Assembly: GCF_017310545.1 (NCBI RefSeq)
Contig: NZ_CP066203.1
Location: 496,001 to 560,000, forward strand
DNA length: 64,000 nt
Direction: 5' to 3'
Origin: Methylacidimicrobium sp. B4
Lineage (GTDB): Bacteria > Verrucomicrobiota > Verrucomicrobiia > Methylacidiphilales > Methylacidiphilaceae
Shown here in pieces: positions 37,439 through 47,145 of the stretch. The notes under the pieces are model-generated. The model had not been told where the DNA came from. It saw only the letters and a list, made by a program, of their open reading frames with translations, and did no database searches. Made by a program: the position numbers and the translations under genes. Every line of letters begins with the position of its first letter. Positions within the stretch are counted from its first letter, which is position 1.

Positions 37439-40324
37439 CTATTCGCCGGCGGCGGGCACGACCTCCCGCCGCTTGGCCGGTTTGCCGTTCTCCCGCTCTT
37501 CCGCTCGCAGCGGCTCGAACACGCGGGTCACCTGGACGGCCGTAACCTTGTATTCCGGGCAGTTGGTCGCCCAGTCGGAGTTCTCGGTCGTCAGCACGTT
37601 CGTCCGGTTTTCCGGAAAGTGAAAGGTGGCGTAGACCGTTCCGGGCGCTACCCGTTCGCTCACCAAGCAGCGCATGACCGCACTCCCCTTCCGGCTCCGC
37701 AGCTCGGTCTTGTCTCCGTCCCGGATGCCGCGCTCCTCCGCGTCGCTCGGATGGATCTCGAGCAGATCCTCCTTGCTCCAGATCGTATTTGCAGTCCGGC
37801 GGGTCTGCGTGCCCACATTGTAGTGGAAGAGGATCCGACCCGTAGTCAGCAGTAGCGGAAACCGCTCCGATACCTTCTCCCGGGTCGGCACGTACCCTGT
37901 GAGCGCAAAGAATCCCTTGCCGCGGACGAATTCCCCGCGGTGCATGACCGGGGTCCCTTCCGGAGCCTTCTCGTTGCACGGCCATTGGATCGAGCCGAGC
38001 CGCGCAAGCTTCTCGAAGCTCACCCCGTGGAAGGTCGGAGTCAATCGGGCGACCTCGTCCATGATCTCGGAGGCATGGTGATAGTGCATCGGATACCCCA
38101 TCGCCTGAGCGATTTCCTGCACCACCTCCCACTCCTGCTTTCCGCAGAGGGGGGGCATGACCTGGCGGACCAATTGGATTCGGCGCTCCGCATTGGTGAA
38201 GGTCCCGTCCTTTTCAAGGAAGGAGCAGCCCGGAAGGAAGACATGGGCATAGTGCGAGCTCTCGTTGAGGAAGATGTCATGGAGCACGACAAGCTCCATG
38301 TTCCGCAGCCCCGCGATGACGTGGGAGGCATCGGGATCGGATTGCACCAGATCCTCTCCGTGCATGTAGAGCCCCTTGAACTCTCCGATCGTTGCGGCCG
38401 AAAGCATGTTGGTGATCCGGAACCCGGGCTCGGGATCGATCTCAACGCCCCAGGCCTCCTCGAAGCTTCTCCGGGCCATCTCATCGGAGATATGCCGGTA
38501 GCCCGCCAGCTCGTGCGGGAAGGAGCCCATGTCGCAGGCGCCCTGCACATTGTTCTGCCCGCGCAGCGGGTTGACGCCCGCCCCATCCAGGCCGACGTTG
38601 CCGGTCACCATCGCCAGGTTGGCCAAGCACATCACTCCGGTCGAGCCTTGCGAATGCTCTGTCACCCCGAGGCCGTAGTAGATCGCTGCGGGATGGGTCG
38701 TTGCGTAGAGGCGGGCCGCCGCACGAATCGCGTCGGCCGGAACCCCCGTGACCGGCGCCATCGCCTCGGGCGAGTTTTCAGGGCGCAGGATCATCTCGCG
38801 CCACTTCGCGTAGGTTGTCAGGTCGCACCGGGCCTCGATATATTCGCGGTTCTCGAGCTTTTCCTCAAGGATCGCGTGGGCGATCGCGTTGAGCAGGGCG
38901 ACGTTGGTGCCCGGCCGCAGCGGCAAATGAATGTCGGCCTCGATGTGCGGGGTGCGCACGAGATCGGTCCGGCGCGGATCGGCGACGATCAGCTTCGCCC
39001 CCGCGCGCAGCCGCTGCTTCATCCGCGAGCCGAATACCGGGTGTCCATCGGTTGGGTTCGCGCCGACGACAAAGATCAGGTTGGCCTGATCGACCGAATC
39101 GAACGGGTTGGTGCCGGCCGATTCCCCGAACGCCTTCCGCAGCCCATACCCAGTCGGAGAGTGGCAGACCCGGGCGCAGGTATCGATGTTGTTGTTGCGG
39201 AAGACCGCGCGCACCAGCTTCTGGACGATGTAGTCCTCCTCGTTGGTGCAGCGGGAGGAGCTCACCGCCCCGATCGAATTCCGACCATGTTTCTCCCGAA
39301 TGCGGAGAAACTCGGAGGCCACATGCTCGATCGCCTCGGTCCAGCTCACTTCCTGCCAGGGATCCTCGATCCGCTTGCGGATCATGGGCTTGGTGGCCCG
39401 ATCCCGCGAGGAGGCATACGACCAGGCGAAACGTCCCTTCACGCAGGAGTGGCCATGGTTCGAGAGGCTCTCCTTGTTGGGCGTCATCCGCACGACGGTC
39501 GTCCCCTTGGTCTCCGCGTGGAAGGAGCAGCCGACCCCGCAGTAGGCGCAGGTCGTATCGGTCGACTCACTCGGCAAGCCGAGATCGATCACCGCCTTCT
39601 CCATCAGCGCGGAAGTCGGGCAGGCATAGACGCAGGCGCCGCAGGAGACGCACTCCGAGCTCAAGAACTCGCCCGTGGGTCCCGGCTGGATCAGCGAATC
39701 GAAGCCTCGGCCCTCGACGGTCAGGGCGAAGGTCCCTTGAATCTCATCACAGGCCCGCACGCATCGGGAGCAGACGATGCACTTGGCGGGATCGAAGGTG
39801 AAATAGGGATTGCTCTTGTCCTTTGCGGCCTGCAGGTGGTTCTTCCCGGCATATCCGTAGCGCACCTCGCGCAGGCCCACATCGCCCGCCATGTCCTGGA
39901 GCTCGCAATCTCCGTCCGCGGGGCAGGTGAGGCAGTCGAGGGGATGATCGGAGATGTAGAGCTCCATCACCCCGCGCCGGAGTCCCGCCAGCCGCTCGGA
40001 GAAGGTCTTGACCTTCATTCCCGGGTCGACGGTGGTCGTGCAGGAGGCGGGAAAGCCCCTCTTCCCCTCGATTTCAACCAGGCAGAGCCGGCAGGAGCCA
40101 AAGGGTTCGAGGCTGTCGGTGGCACAAAGCTTGGGCACCCCCACTCCGGCGAGGGCCGCGGCACGCAAGACCGAGGTCCCCTCGGGGACGGAGACCTCTT
40201 TTCCGTCGATCCAAACCGTGATTTGCCGGGCCCCGTTTTTCATCGGGTGTTCCTGGGGATGACCGTGCCCGCATTCGCAGCCACGGCTCGGCGTTCCGAA
40301 ATCTGCATGCCTCTCCGTCAACAT
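37439..40324 (-). CDS. fdsA: NAD-dependent formate dehydrogenase alpha subunit
   Basis: 961 aa. It oxidises formate to CO2. Order of domains: 2Fe-2S (CRLCLVEIEG), His/Cys NuoG-like cluster (HPLDCLTCPADGDCELQ), two 4Fe-4S motifs (CIVCSRCVRAC, CVSCGACVYAC), the 4Fe-4S of the molybdopterin domain (CAYCGVGCSF), catalytic Cys in CARVCHSPT (not selenocysteine), and a C-terminal MGD-binding domain. The ATG at 40324 has GGAGG eight bases upstream; an ATG at 40243 would remove a 27-residue leader containing CECGHGH. Electrons pass to FdsB and NAD+. Confidence 0.95.
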   Translation of the reverse strand: MLTERHADFGTPSRGCECGHGHPQEHPMKNGARQITVWIDGKEVSVPEGTSVLRAAALAGVGVPKLCATDSLEPFGSCRLCLVEIEGKRGFPASCTTTVDPGMKVKTFSERLAGLRRGVMELYISDHPLDCLTCPADGDCELQDMAGDVGLREVRYGYAGKNHLQAAKDKSNPYFTFDPAKCIVCSRCVRACDEIQGTFALTVEGRGFDSLIQPGPTGEFLSSECVSCGACVYACPTSALMEKAVIDLGLPSESTDTTCAYCGVGCSFHAETKGTTVVRMTPNKESLSNHGHSCVKGRFAWSYASSRDRATKPMIRKRIEDPWQEVSWTEAIEHVASEFLRIREKHGRNSIGAVSSSRCTNEEDYIVQKLVRAVFRNNNIDTCARVCHSPTGYGLRKAFGESAGTNPFDSVDQANLIFVVGANPTDGHPVFGSRMKQRLRAGAKLIVADPRRTDLVRTPHIEADIHLPLRPGTNVALLNAIAHAILEEKLENREYIEARCDLTTYAKWREMILRPENSPEAMAPVTGVPADAIRAAARLYATTHPAAIYYGLGVTEHSQGSTGVMCLANLAMVTGNVGLDGAGVNPLRGQNNVQGACDMGSFPHELAGYRHISDEMARRSFEEAWGVEIDPEPGFRITNMLSAATIGEFKGLYMHGEDLVQSDPDASHVIAGLRNMELVVLHDIFLNESSHYAHVFLPGCSFLEKDGTFTNAERRIQLVRQVMPPLCGKQEWEVVQEIAQAMGYPMHYHHASEIMDEVARLTPTFHGVSFEKLARLGSIQWPCNEKAPEGTPVMHRGEFVRGKGFFALTGYVPTREKVSERFPLLLTTGRILFHYNVGTQTRRTANTIWSKEDLLEIHPSDAEERGIRDGDKTELRSRKGSAVMRCLVSERVAPGTVYATFHFPENRTNVLTTENSDWATNCPEYKVTAVQVTRVFEPLRAEERENGKPAKRREVVPAAGE

Positions 40325-40380
40325 ATCGCTGTCCTCCGCTTGTCGGGCTCTCTCCCTCTTGTACACCCTCTGTACACCTT

Positions 40381-41943
40381 CTACACCTTTTGGAGCAACG
40401 GTTCCACTTCCTCTTTCGAATACCCGAAGTCCTCCGGGAAAAACCGCAGCCCGCTCAACACGGGAAAGGGGGTCATGCCGCCCAGCCCACAGAGTGAGGC
40501 GTTGACCATGACGTCGCAAAGATCGACCAGAAGCTCCGCGGCTCCCGGCCCCTTCTTTCCCGAAAGGATCTGGTCGAGCAGCTCCATGCCTCGGGTCGAG
40601 CCGATCCGGCAGGGAGTGCATTTCCCACACGACTCCCCCGCGCAGTACTCCATCGCGTACCGGGCCATCCGACCCAGGTTGACCGTGTCGTCGAAGGCGA
40701 CGATCCCTCCATGGCCGACGATCCCCCGGACCTTGGTCAGCTCCTCGTAATCAAGGGTCACCGAGAAGAGCGAGGGCGGCAGGAAGGGTCCCAGCGGGCC
40801 GCCGATCTGAATCGTCTTGAGCGGGCGCCCGCTCGCCGTCCCCCCGCCATACTCGAAGAGCAGCTCTTCCAACGTAATCCCGAAAGGAACCTCGACGAGC
40901 CCTGGCCGCTTGAGGTTCCCGGAAAGCTGCACCGGGAGGGTACCCTTCGATCGTCCCACCCCAAGCTGCGCGTAGGCCTCCGCGCCATCGGCCAGGATGA
41001 CCGGAACCGAGGCGAGCGTGATCACGTTATTGACCACGGTGGGTTTTTGCCAGAGGCCGCGTATGGCGGGCAGCGGCGGCCGCGGACGAACCATCCCCCG
41101 CTTTCCCTCGAGGCTTTCCAGCAGGGCGGTTTCCTCGCCGCAGACATAGGCGCCCGCCCCAATGTAGAGATTCAGCGCAAAGGATTTGCCACTTCCCAGG
41201 ATGTCGTTCCCGAGCATGCCCGCGGCCCTCGCCTTCTCCAGCGCTTCCTCGAAGACCCGGCGAGCGAGCGGATATTCCGAGCGGAGATAGACGTAGCCCT
41301 CGGTGGCGCCGACGGCCAATCCCGCGATGATCATTCCCTCGATCAAAAGAAAGGGATCCCCCTCGATGACCATCCGGTCGGAGAAGGTGCCGGAGTCCCC
41401 CTCGTCGGCGTTGCAGACGACATACTTCCGGTCAGCCTCCGCCTGCAGGGTCGTCTTCCACTTGATTCCGGTGGGAAAGCCCGCTCCCCCGCGCCCGCGC
41501 AAGCCCGACTTGGTCACCTCCTCGACGATCTGCTGGGGAGAGAGAGTGAGCGCCCGGGTCAGCCCGGCGAGTCCGCCTTGTTGGCGATAGGCATCGAGCG
41601 AAAGAGGGTCGGTTCTTCCCATCCGGCGAAAGACGACCCGCTTCTGCCGGCGCAGATAGGGGATCTCTTCGGGGTCGCCCAGGCGTGCGGGATGCTCCTT
41701 TCCTTCGAGGAATCCTGCGGCGAAGAGGCCCTCGACCTCCTCTTCGGTGACCGGGCCGTAGCCGATCCTCTCTCCGTTCCGTTCCACCTCCACTAGCGGC
41801 TCCAGCCAGTAAAGTCCGCGCGATCCGTTCCGGACCAGATCGAGAGAGAGGCCCCGTCGCGCCGCCTCGCGCTCGATTGCGCGGGCGACCTCATCCGCGC
41901 CCATGGCGCACGCCGAATAATCCCGAGGAACGTAGACCTTCAT
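40381..41943 (-). CDS. fdsB: NAD-dependent formate dehydrogenase beta subunit
   Basis: 520 aa. NuoF-like: an N-terminal thioredoxin-like region, then SGLRGRGGAGFPTGIKW (NADH/FMN), GAGAYVCGEETALLESLEGKRG, and the 4Fe-4S ligands in ESCGKCTPCRIG plus the later Cys of NASLCGLGG. It carries FMN and reduces NAD+ with electrons from FdsA. The stop is 56 bases before fdsA; the start overlaps the fdsG stop (ATGA). The C-terminus ends with FGYSKEEVEPLL. Confidence 0.95.
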   Translation of the reverse strand: MKVYVPRDYSACAMGADEVARAIEREAARRGLSLDLVRNGSRGLYWLEPLVEVERNGERIGYGPVTEEEVEGLFAAGFLEGKEHPARLGDPEEIPYLRRQKRVVFRRMGRTDPLSLDAYRQQGGLAGLTRALTLSPQQIVEEVTKSGLRGRGGAGFPTGIKWKTTLQAEADRKYVVCNADEGDSGTFSDRMVIEGDPFLLIEGMIIAGLAVGATEGYVYLRSEYPLARRVFEEALEKARAAGMLGNDILGSGKSFALNLYIGAGAYVCGEETALLESLEGKRGMVRPRPPLPAIRGLWQKPTVVNNVITLASVPVILADGAEAYAQLGVGRSKGTLPVQLSGNLKRPGLVEVPFGITLEELLFEYGGGTASGRPLKTIQIGGPLGPFLPPSLFSVTLDYEELTKVRGIVGHGGIVAFDDTVNLGRMARYAMEYCAGESCGKCTPCRIGSTRGMELLDQILSGKKGPGAAELLVDLCDVMVNASLCGLGGMTPFPVLSGLRFFPEDFGYSKEEVEPLLQKV

Positions 41944-42419
41944 TCGAGCGCCCCCATCCCGCGGAGAATCCGTTCCACCCGCTCGGCACTCATCCGGCCA
42001 TAGAGCTTGCCATCAATCGCAATCGAGGGACCGCAGGCGCAATTGCCGAAGCAGTAGGTCGGCAGGAGCGTCACCTCGTCATCGGGGGTCGTCTCTCCGA
42101 AATCGATCCCCAGTCGCTCCCGGATGCGCTCGATGACGGTTGCCGATCCGTTGGCCTGACAGGCCTCGGCCCGGCAGACCGAAACGACATGCCGTCCCGC
42201 CGGCTCATGCCGAAAATCGTGGTAGAAGGTCAACACGCCGTAGACATCCGCCTGGGAAAGGTTGAACGCGCGCGCCACCTCCGGAAGGCACTCCTTGGGA
42301 ACATAACCATACCGGTCCTGAATCGCATGAAAGGCGGGAATCAACCCGTTTGCCTGACGAGCAAACGTCTGCAGGATGCCCTCGAGCTCGTCCTTCCTTT
42401 CCCTCTTACCGTTTTCCAT
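41940..42419 (-). CDS. fdsG: NAD-dependent formate dehydrogenase gamma subunit
   Basis: 159 aa, NuoE-like 2Fe-2S thioredoxin fold. PAFHAIQDRYGYVPKE, the cluster ligands CRAEACQ and CFGNCACGP, and IDGKLYGRM all match. It is the first gene of the fdsGBAD-mobA-moeA operon. The promoter must be in the 251-base gap shared with pqqA (42420-42670). Confidence 0.94.
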   Translation of the reverse strand: MENGKRERKDELEGILQTFARQANGLIPAFHAIQDRYGYVPKECLPEVARAFNLSQADVYGVLTFYHDFRHEPAGRHVVSVCRAEACQANGSATVIERIRERLGIDFGETTPDDEVTLLPTYCFGNCACGPSIAIDGKLYGRMSAERVERILRGMGALE

Positions 42420-42670
42420 TCCGTCTCCCAGTGATCGGGGAATCCCCGAGCCCGCTTAAGGGCAAGCTCCAATCATCTCCATTACTACTATCATCCGGCG
42501 GGCCGCCGACAATGCAGAATTTGCGGTTTGGCAACTTTCTGGCTTGCTTGGGGAGCCGCGGCCCCGAAAAAAAAAGTCCTTGAGCCACGATCATGGGATC
42601 AGTAGCTTGCCTTGTGTTGCCGGGGGGTGCGTTTGAGAAAGTGCCTTCCCAACGAGGAGCGATAAATATC

Positions 42671-42751
42671 ATGAAGTGGGTAAAACCGGAGTTTGAGGAC
42701 ATCAGCCTCTGCATGGAGGTTACCGCCTACGTCAACGTAGCGGGCAAATAA
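42671..42751 (+). CDS. pqqA: PQQ precursor peptide
   Basis: 26 aa, MKWVKPEFEDISLCMEVTAY followed by VNVAGK. Glu16 and Tyr20 in E-V-T-A-Y are the two residues that become PQQ. The length and the EFxDxxxxxE pattern are typical. GAGGAGCG lies 10 bases before the ATG, in a start context stronger than those of the later pqq genes, as expected for the abundantly made precursor. Confidence 0.95.
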   Translation: MKWVKPEFEDISLCMEVTAYVNVAGK

Positions 42752-42852
42752 CCCCTCGAACCTTTCAGGAACGGGGTGAGCCGGAGCGGCCCGCCCCGTT
42801 CCCTCCACTCGCTCTTTCCCAATTTTTGGCCGTCGATCGGGATTCCAGTCGC

Positions 42853-43767
42853 ATGCGCCTGCTCGTCCTTGGTTCCGGAGCGGGGGGTGGGGTGCCGCAG
42901 TGGAACTGCCGGTGTCCGCAGTGCAGCCGGGCCCGGGAAGAGCGCGGCCTTCCTGGGTCGCAAAAGGTTTTCCGCCGGACCCAGGCTTCGATCGCGGTCG
43001 CGGAGGCCGGGGAGCGCTGGATCCTGGTCAATGCCTCTCCCGACCTCTGTTCCCAGTTTGCGCAAGCGAAGGAGCTCGCCCCTCCGGAAGGGTCGCTCCG
43101 GGGCTCGCCGCTGGCAGCCGTGGCGCTGACTGACGGGCAGCTCGACCACACGACGGGGCTCCTCTTCCTCCGGGAGGGAACGGAGATCCGCCTCGCCTGC
43201 ACGGATCCTGTCTGGAAGAGCCTCAACTCCACCTTCCCGGTCGTCTCGGTCCTCCGCCATTTCCTTCCCGTCGAGCGGAGCTCCTACCCCGCCGAGTTTG
43301 GCGGCGTCCGGATCGAAGCTCTTCCCCTCTCCGGGGGACCGGCCCCCTACGAGGCACCGTCGGAAGAGAGGGGGCACGTCGTGGCACTCCGCCTCGTCGG
43401 GCAGAAGAGCGGGAGGCGGCTCGTCTATGCTCCCGGCCTTCCGGAAATTTCCGAGGCCTTCGTCGCCTTCGTCTCGGGGTGCGACGCGCTTTTCGTCGAC
43501 GGGACTTTCTGGTCGGAGGAGGAGCTCACCCCGATGAGCGCAGAGCGCCAAAGGTCGATCCGGCAAAGCCACCTGCCCGTTTCCGGCTCCGAAGGCACCC
43601 TCGCCTGGCTTGCCCATCTGCCGGTACCGGAGAAGTTCTATATCCATGTCAACAACACCAACCCGATCCTCGATCCCGAGGCTCCCCAGGCAAAACAGGT
43701 AAGAGAAGCGGGGGTGCGAATTGCCTATGACGGGATGCTCCTCTCCCTCTATCCTTCCCATTCATGA
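42853..43767 (+). CDS. pqqB: PQQ biosynthesis protein PqqB
   Basis: 304 aa, metallo-beta-lactamase fold. [21 protein letters not shown] is the start with Zn-binding cysteines, [20 protein letters not shown] replaces the HxHxDH motif as in all PqqB ([11 protein letters not shown]), and [11 protein letters not shown] near the C-terminus is another signature. PqqB hydroxylates the tyrosine of the Glu-Tyr intermediate. The ATG at 42853 begins homology; 42826 is in frame. Confidence 0.95.
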   Translation: MRLLVLGSGAGGGVPQWNCRCPQCSRAREERGLPGSQKVFRRTQASIAVAEAGERWILVNASPDLCSQFAQAKELAPPEGSLRGSPLAAVALTDGQLDHTTGLLFLREGTEIRLACTDPVWKSLNSTFPVVSVLRHFLPVERSSYPAEFGGVRIEALPLSGGPAPYEAPSEERGHVVALRLVGQKSGRRLVYAPGLPEISEAFVAFVSGCDALFVDGTFWSEEELTPMSAERQRSIRQSHLPVSGSEGTLAWLAHLPVPEKFYIHVNNTNPILDPEAPQAKQVREAGVRIAYDGMLLSLYPSHS

Positions 43768-44516
43768 GCCTGCCCTTCTATTTCCAGCTGGAAGCCGTAC
43801 CCCCACTCTCCCCTAGCGATTTCGAGAAGCGGCTCCGGGCGATCGGAGAGAGCAGCTACCACGACAAGCACCCCTTCCATGTCCTGATGAACGAGGGGAA
43901 GTGCGACCCGGAGCAGATCCGAGGCTGGGTTGCCAACCGCTTCTATTACCAGGTCCAGATTCCGATCAAGGATGCGGCGATCCTCTCGATCTGCCCCGAC
44001 CGGGAGCTGCGCCGGGAATGGATCTGCCGCATCCATGACCACGACGGGATCGGGGATGACCCCGGCGGGATCGAACGGTGGCTATTGCTCGGAGAGGCGG
44101 TCGGCCTCTCGCGGGCGGAGCTCCTGGAGCAGAAGCGTCTCCTTCCCGGGGTACGCTTCGCCGTCGACGCCTACGTCAACTTCTGTCGCAGCCACACCTG
44201 GATCGAGGCGATGGCCTCTTCCCTCACCGAGCTCTTTGCCCCGTCGATCCACCAGACCCGGATTGATGCCTTTCCGAAGTTCTACCCGTGGATCCGGGAG
44301 GAAGGGCTGCGTTACTTCCGGAAACGACTCACCCAGGCCCCGAAGGACGTAAGCTTCACCCTTCGGCTGGTCATCGACCGCTGCAAGACCCGGCCGGCGC
44401 AGGAAGCGGCCTTGGCTGCCCTCCGCTTCAAGTGCGAGCTGCTCTGGTCGATGCTCGACACCCTGTACATGGCCTATGTCCTCCGCATCCAGATGCCCCC
44501 CCCGGATGGACGCTGA
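43764..44516 (+). CDS. pqqC: PQQ synthase PqqC
   Basis: 250 aa, haem-oxygenase-like fold. [39 protein letters not shown], the [16 protein letters not shown] segment and [13 protein letters not shown] are active-site regions of PqqC, which does the final ring closure and eight-electron oxidation. The start overlaps the pqqB stop and its end overlaps pqqD by 11 bases. Confidence 0.96.
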   Translation: MSLPFYFQLEAVPPLSPSDFEKRLRAIGESSYHDKHPFHVLMNEGKCDPEQIRGWVANRFYYQVQIPIKDAAILSICPDRELRREWICRIHDHDGIGDDPGGIERWLLLGEAVGLSRAELLEQKRLLPGVRFAVDAYVNFCRSHTWIEAMASSLTELFAPSIHQTRIDAFPKFYPWIREEGLRYFRKRLTQAPKDVSFTLRLVIDRCKTRPAQEAALAALRFKCELLWSMLDTLYMAYVLRIQMPPPDGR

Positions 44517-44796
44517 TCTCCGAGCGCCCCGCATCGCCTCCAAAGCCTCCCTGCGTTGGGACGCCGTTCGGCAAAAGCCGATCCTCCTCTATCCGGAAGG
44601 AGTGCTTATCCTCAACCCGTCGGCGGAGGCGATCCTTTCCCTCTGTGACGGCCGGCGGCCGGTATCGGAGATTGTCTCGGAGCTGGCGAGCCGCTACGGG
44701 GCGGATCCGGTTGCCCTCGAAACCGACGTGTGGAACTTTCTACAGGAACTGCTCGAGCGAGGGCTGCTGCTCTTCCTGGAGCCAAAGGAGGAATAG
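44506..44796 (+). CDS. pqqD: PQQ peptide chaperone PqqD
   Basis: 96 aa. The RiPP-recognition fold: [46 protein letters not shown] and [15 protein letters not shown]. PqqD binds PqqA and presents it to the radical-SAM enzyme PqqE. The ATG at 44506 lies inside pqqC; the stop is directly followed by the pqqE ATG. Confidence 0.94.
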   Translation: MDADLRAPRIASKASLRWDAVRQKPILLYPEGVLILNPSAEAILSLCDGRRPVSEIVSELASRYGADPVALETDVWNFLQELLERGLLLFLEPKEE

Positions 44797-46017
44797 ATGC
44801 CACCGACCCGCACGGCTTCGACCCGAGAGGAAACGGCTGCCGGAAAGAAGCCCGGGGCTTTGGACCTGGGCTTTCCTTTCTCCCTCCTCTGCGAGGTCAC
44901 CTTTCGCTGTCCACTGCAATGTCCCTACTGCAGCAATCCGCTCGGCTTCGCCCACGCCTTGCACGACGAGCTCGGCACGGCGGAGTGGATCCGCGTGCTC
45001 AAAGAGGCCGCGGACCTCGGCGTGCTTCAGGCCCACTTCTCTGGTGGAGAGCCGCTCCTGCGCAAGGATCTGCCCGAGCTGATCGCCGCCGCTGATCGGT
45101 TCGGGCTCTATACGAACCTCAGCACGGGCGGCACCCTCCTCACTTCCGAACTCGCCCGCAGGTTCAAGGAAGCGGGGCTGGGGGGCTTTCAGCTGAGCAT
45201 CCAGGACAGTCGCCCTGAGAGCGCCGAATGGATCGCGGGGATGCGGGGCAGCTTTGCCAAAAAGGGGGACGCCGCCCGGGTGGCGCGCGATGCCGGCTTG
45301 GCGCTGGGGATCAACGTAGTCCTCCACCGGCAGAACCTCGACCGCATCGAAGAGATCATCGCGCTGGCCGAATCCTGGGGCGCCGAACGGCTCGAGCTCG
45401 CCAACAGCCAATACAACGGCTGGGCGCTGCACAACCGGCGATGGCTCCTCCCGACACGTGCCCAAGTCGAACGCGCTTCCCAGGTCGCCTCGCTCGCCCA
45501 AGAACGGCTGCGCGGCAAGATGGAGATCCTCTTCGTCATTCCCGACTACTACGCCACCTATCCCAAGGCCTGCCTCCACGGCTGGGGACGGGCCTTCCTG
45601 ACGGTCTCCGCGGACGGCCTGACCCTTCCCTGCCAGGCGGCCCGGGAGATTACCAGCCTTTCGTTCCCGAACGTCCGGGAAGAGAGCCTGCGGGAGATCT
45701 GGTTCCATTCCGCGGCCTTCCGCCGCTTTCGCGGGACGGGTTGGCTGCCCGAGCCTTGTCAGAGCTGCCCGCGAAAGGAGATCGACTTCGGTGGATGCCG
45801 CTGCCAGGCCTTCCTGCTGACGGGGGATGCTGGCGCCACTGACCCGGCATGCCTCCTCTCCCCCCACCACCACAAGATTGAAGAGGCGCTTGCGGAGGCA
45901 GAGACCAGAGAAACGGTCTCTTGGAGCTACCGCAATCCAACCGAATCGAGGCGGCTCTCCGGCGTCCCTGGCCACCCCTGCCCCTCGCCTCGGACGGAGC
46001 CGGAACGAACCCCTTAG
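44797..46017 (+). CDS. pqqE: PqqA peptide cyclase PqqE (radical SAM)
   Basis: 406 aa. CEVTFRCPLQCPYCSNP contains the radical-SAM Cys-x3-Cys-x2-Cys; FSGGEPLLRKDL is the GGE motif; the SPASM domain has CLHGWG, CQAA, and the Cys-rich CQSCPRKEIDFGGCRCQAF. It links Glu and Tyr in PqqA. The C-terminus has an extra 45 residues, Pro/Glu/Arg-rich, beyond most PqqE proteins. It ends convergently against the response regulator (four-base overlap). Confidence 0.96.
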   Translation: MPPTRTASTREETAAGKKPGALDLGFPFSLLCEVTFRCPLQCPYCSNPLGFAHALHDELGTAEWIRVLKEAADLGVLQAHFSGGEPLLRKDLPELIAAADRFGLYTNLSTGGTLLTSELARRFKEAGLGGFQLSIQDSRPESAEWIAGMRGSFAKKGDAARVARDAGLALGINVVLHRQNLDRIEEIIALAESWGAERLELANSQYNGWALHNRRWLLPTRAQVERASQVASLAQERLRGKMEILFVIPDYYATYPKACLHGWGRAFLTVSADGLTLPCQAAREITSLSFPNVREESLREIWFHSAAFRRFRGTGWLPEPCQSCPRKEIDFGGCRCQAFLLTGDAGATDPACLLSPHHHKIEEALAEAETRETVSWSYRNPTESRRLSGVPGHPCPSPRTEPERTP

Positions 46018-46736
46018 CGGCTGTCGCTCCGCAGGACGAAGCCGTAGCCGCGCATCGTGTGGAGCAGCTTGACTGGACGACCGCGGTCGATCTTCTTGCG
46101 CAGGCTGGCCATGTGGACCCGCACCACGTTGCTGATCGTCCTGGCCCGCTCGGGCTGGCGCCAGACCTCCTGGGCCAGAGCCTCGAAGCTCACCGCCTTC
46201 CCTTGGTTTCGAAGCAGATACTCGAGGATCCCGAACTCCCGGGGAGTCAGGGAGATCTCCTGCCCCGCACGAAAGACCCTTCGGCCCGAGAGATCGATTT
46301 CCAGATCCTCCACCGCCCGGACCCAGGAGGTGGAGCCCGACCTTCGCCGCAGCAGCGCCTTGAGATGCGCGGAAAGCTCCGCCGGCGAGCAGGGCTTCTG
46401 TACGACATCGTCGACCCCCTTTTCGTAGGCCCGGATCCGCATCTGGGAATCCGCATCCTCGGCCAAGAGCAGAATCGGTGTCGACACATTGCGCCTGCGG
46501 AGCACCTCGATCACGTCGAGAACCGGCCGGCCCGGAATCTCCGAATCGAGCAGCGCGACCGCGAACTCGCCGAAATTGAGCTCGAGAAACGCTTCGTCGG
46601 AGGTCCTGGCCCGGCTCCAGCCGAGCCCCTTGCTCTGCAACTCCGCCTCCATGGTCGCCGCAAGCTTCTCGTCGGGCTCGCCCAGAAGAACCCGCACGTT
46701 CTCCTCGTCCGGAGTCCTACGCCGGTCTCCCCTCAT
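46014..46736 (-). CDS. OmpR-type response regulator
   Basis: 240 aa. A receiver domain (VRVLLGEPDEKLAATM; phospho-Asp in ALLDSEIPG; Lys in GVDDVVQKP) is joined to a winged-helix domain with LTPREFGILEYLLRN, ARTISNVVRVHMASLRKKID and the typical LLHTMRGYGFVL. The N-terminal acidic pair is reduced to Glu/Asp in GEPDE, and the helix after the active site is normal. No histidine kinase gene adjoins it. Its place between pqqE and the fix genes does not reveal targets. The start at 46736 is an ATG behind a GGGGG stretch. Confidence 0.85.
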   Translation of the reverse strand: MRGDRRRTPDEENVRVLLGEPDEKLAATMEAELQSKGLGWSRARTSDEAFLELNFGEFAVALLDSEIPGRPVLDVIEVLRRRNVSTPILLLAEDADSQMRIRAYEKGVDDVVQKPCSPAELSAHLKALLRRRSGSTSWVRAVEDLEIDLSGRRVFRAGQEISLTPREFGILEYLLRNQGKAVSFEALAQEVWRQPERARTISNVVRVHMASLRKKIDRGRPVKLLHTMRGYGFVLRSDSR

Positions 46737-46807
46737 GAGCCCCGTCCCCCTTTCAGAGACGCGCCGCGCGATGCCAACGACTTCCATTGCAGAGGCAAAC
46801 CGATACC

Positions 46808-47065
46808 CTACTCTTTCCCGGGCGATTCCTTGGGACCGCTTTCGGAAGCTGCCGTCTTCTGCTGCTTTGCCTCCGACTTGCCGGCCTCTTTCTTGGCCAG
46901 CTCGTCCCGCGTATAGGCGTGGCCGGCAGGACCCACCGTGAGCCTCGGCCCGTTGGTCGACTCGAGCACTCGGGCCCGACTCGGGGCCGCGACAAGCCCG
47001 ACAAAGCAAAACACGCCAAAGACAAGAAGCCACCCGCGCTGCAATCGCTTATCCCCAAGCTTCAT
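46808..47065 (-). CDS. Small secreted lysine/glutamate-rich protein
   Basis: 85 aa. A basic start and hydrophobic core (WLLVFGVFCFVGLVAAPSRA) form a signal peptide; the mature part (about 55 residues) ends in a charged, probably unstructured tail (KKEAGKSEAKQQKTAAS...). No domain is recognised. The second ATG (47065) is used since GGAGGG lies seven bases upstream; the first ATG (47071) is too close to it. A sigma-54-like promoter is upstream at 47146-47161, so it could be expressed with the nif genes. Confidence 0.55.
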   Translation of the reverse strand: MKLGDKRLQRGWLLVFGVFCFVGLVAAPSRARVLESTNGPRLTVGPAGHAYTRDELAKKEAGKSEAKQQKTAASESGPKESPGKE

Positions 47066-47145
47066 AGCCATCCCTCCCGTTTCTTTATCTTAACGTTAAT
47101 GTACAAGTGCCCTTGCCCGACGAATCGGTCAAGTTTTTCTTGCAA

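Noticed and set aside
37940-40750. A 936-codon open frame on the plus strand
   Set aside because: It is antisense to fdsA/fdsB, whose Fe-S and molybdopterin motifs are intact; open only because of high GC codon bias.
42529-42544. Sigma-54-like TGGCAACTTTCTGGCT ahead of pqqA
   Set aside because: GG-N10-GC spacing fits but both elements carry mismatches and PQQ genes are not expected to be sigma-54 controlled.
42549-42573. GGGG...CCCC hairpin next to a run of A
   Set aside because: The A-run follows on the plus strand and the T-run precedes the hairpin on the minus strand, so it is not a terminator in either direction.
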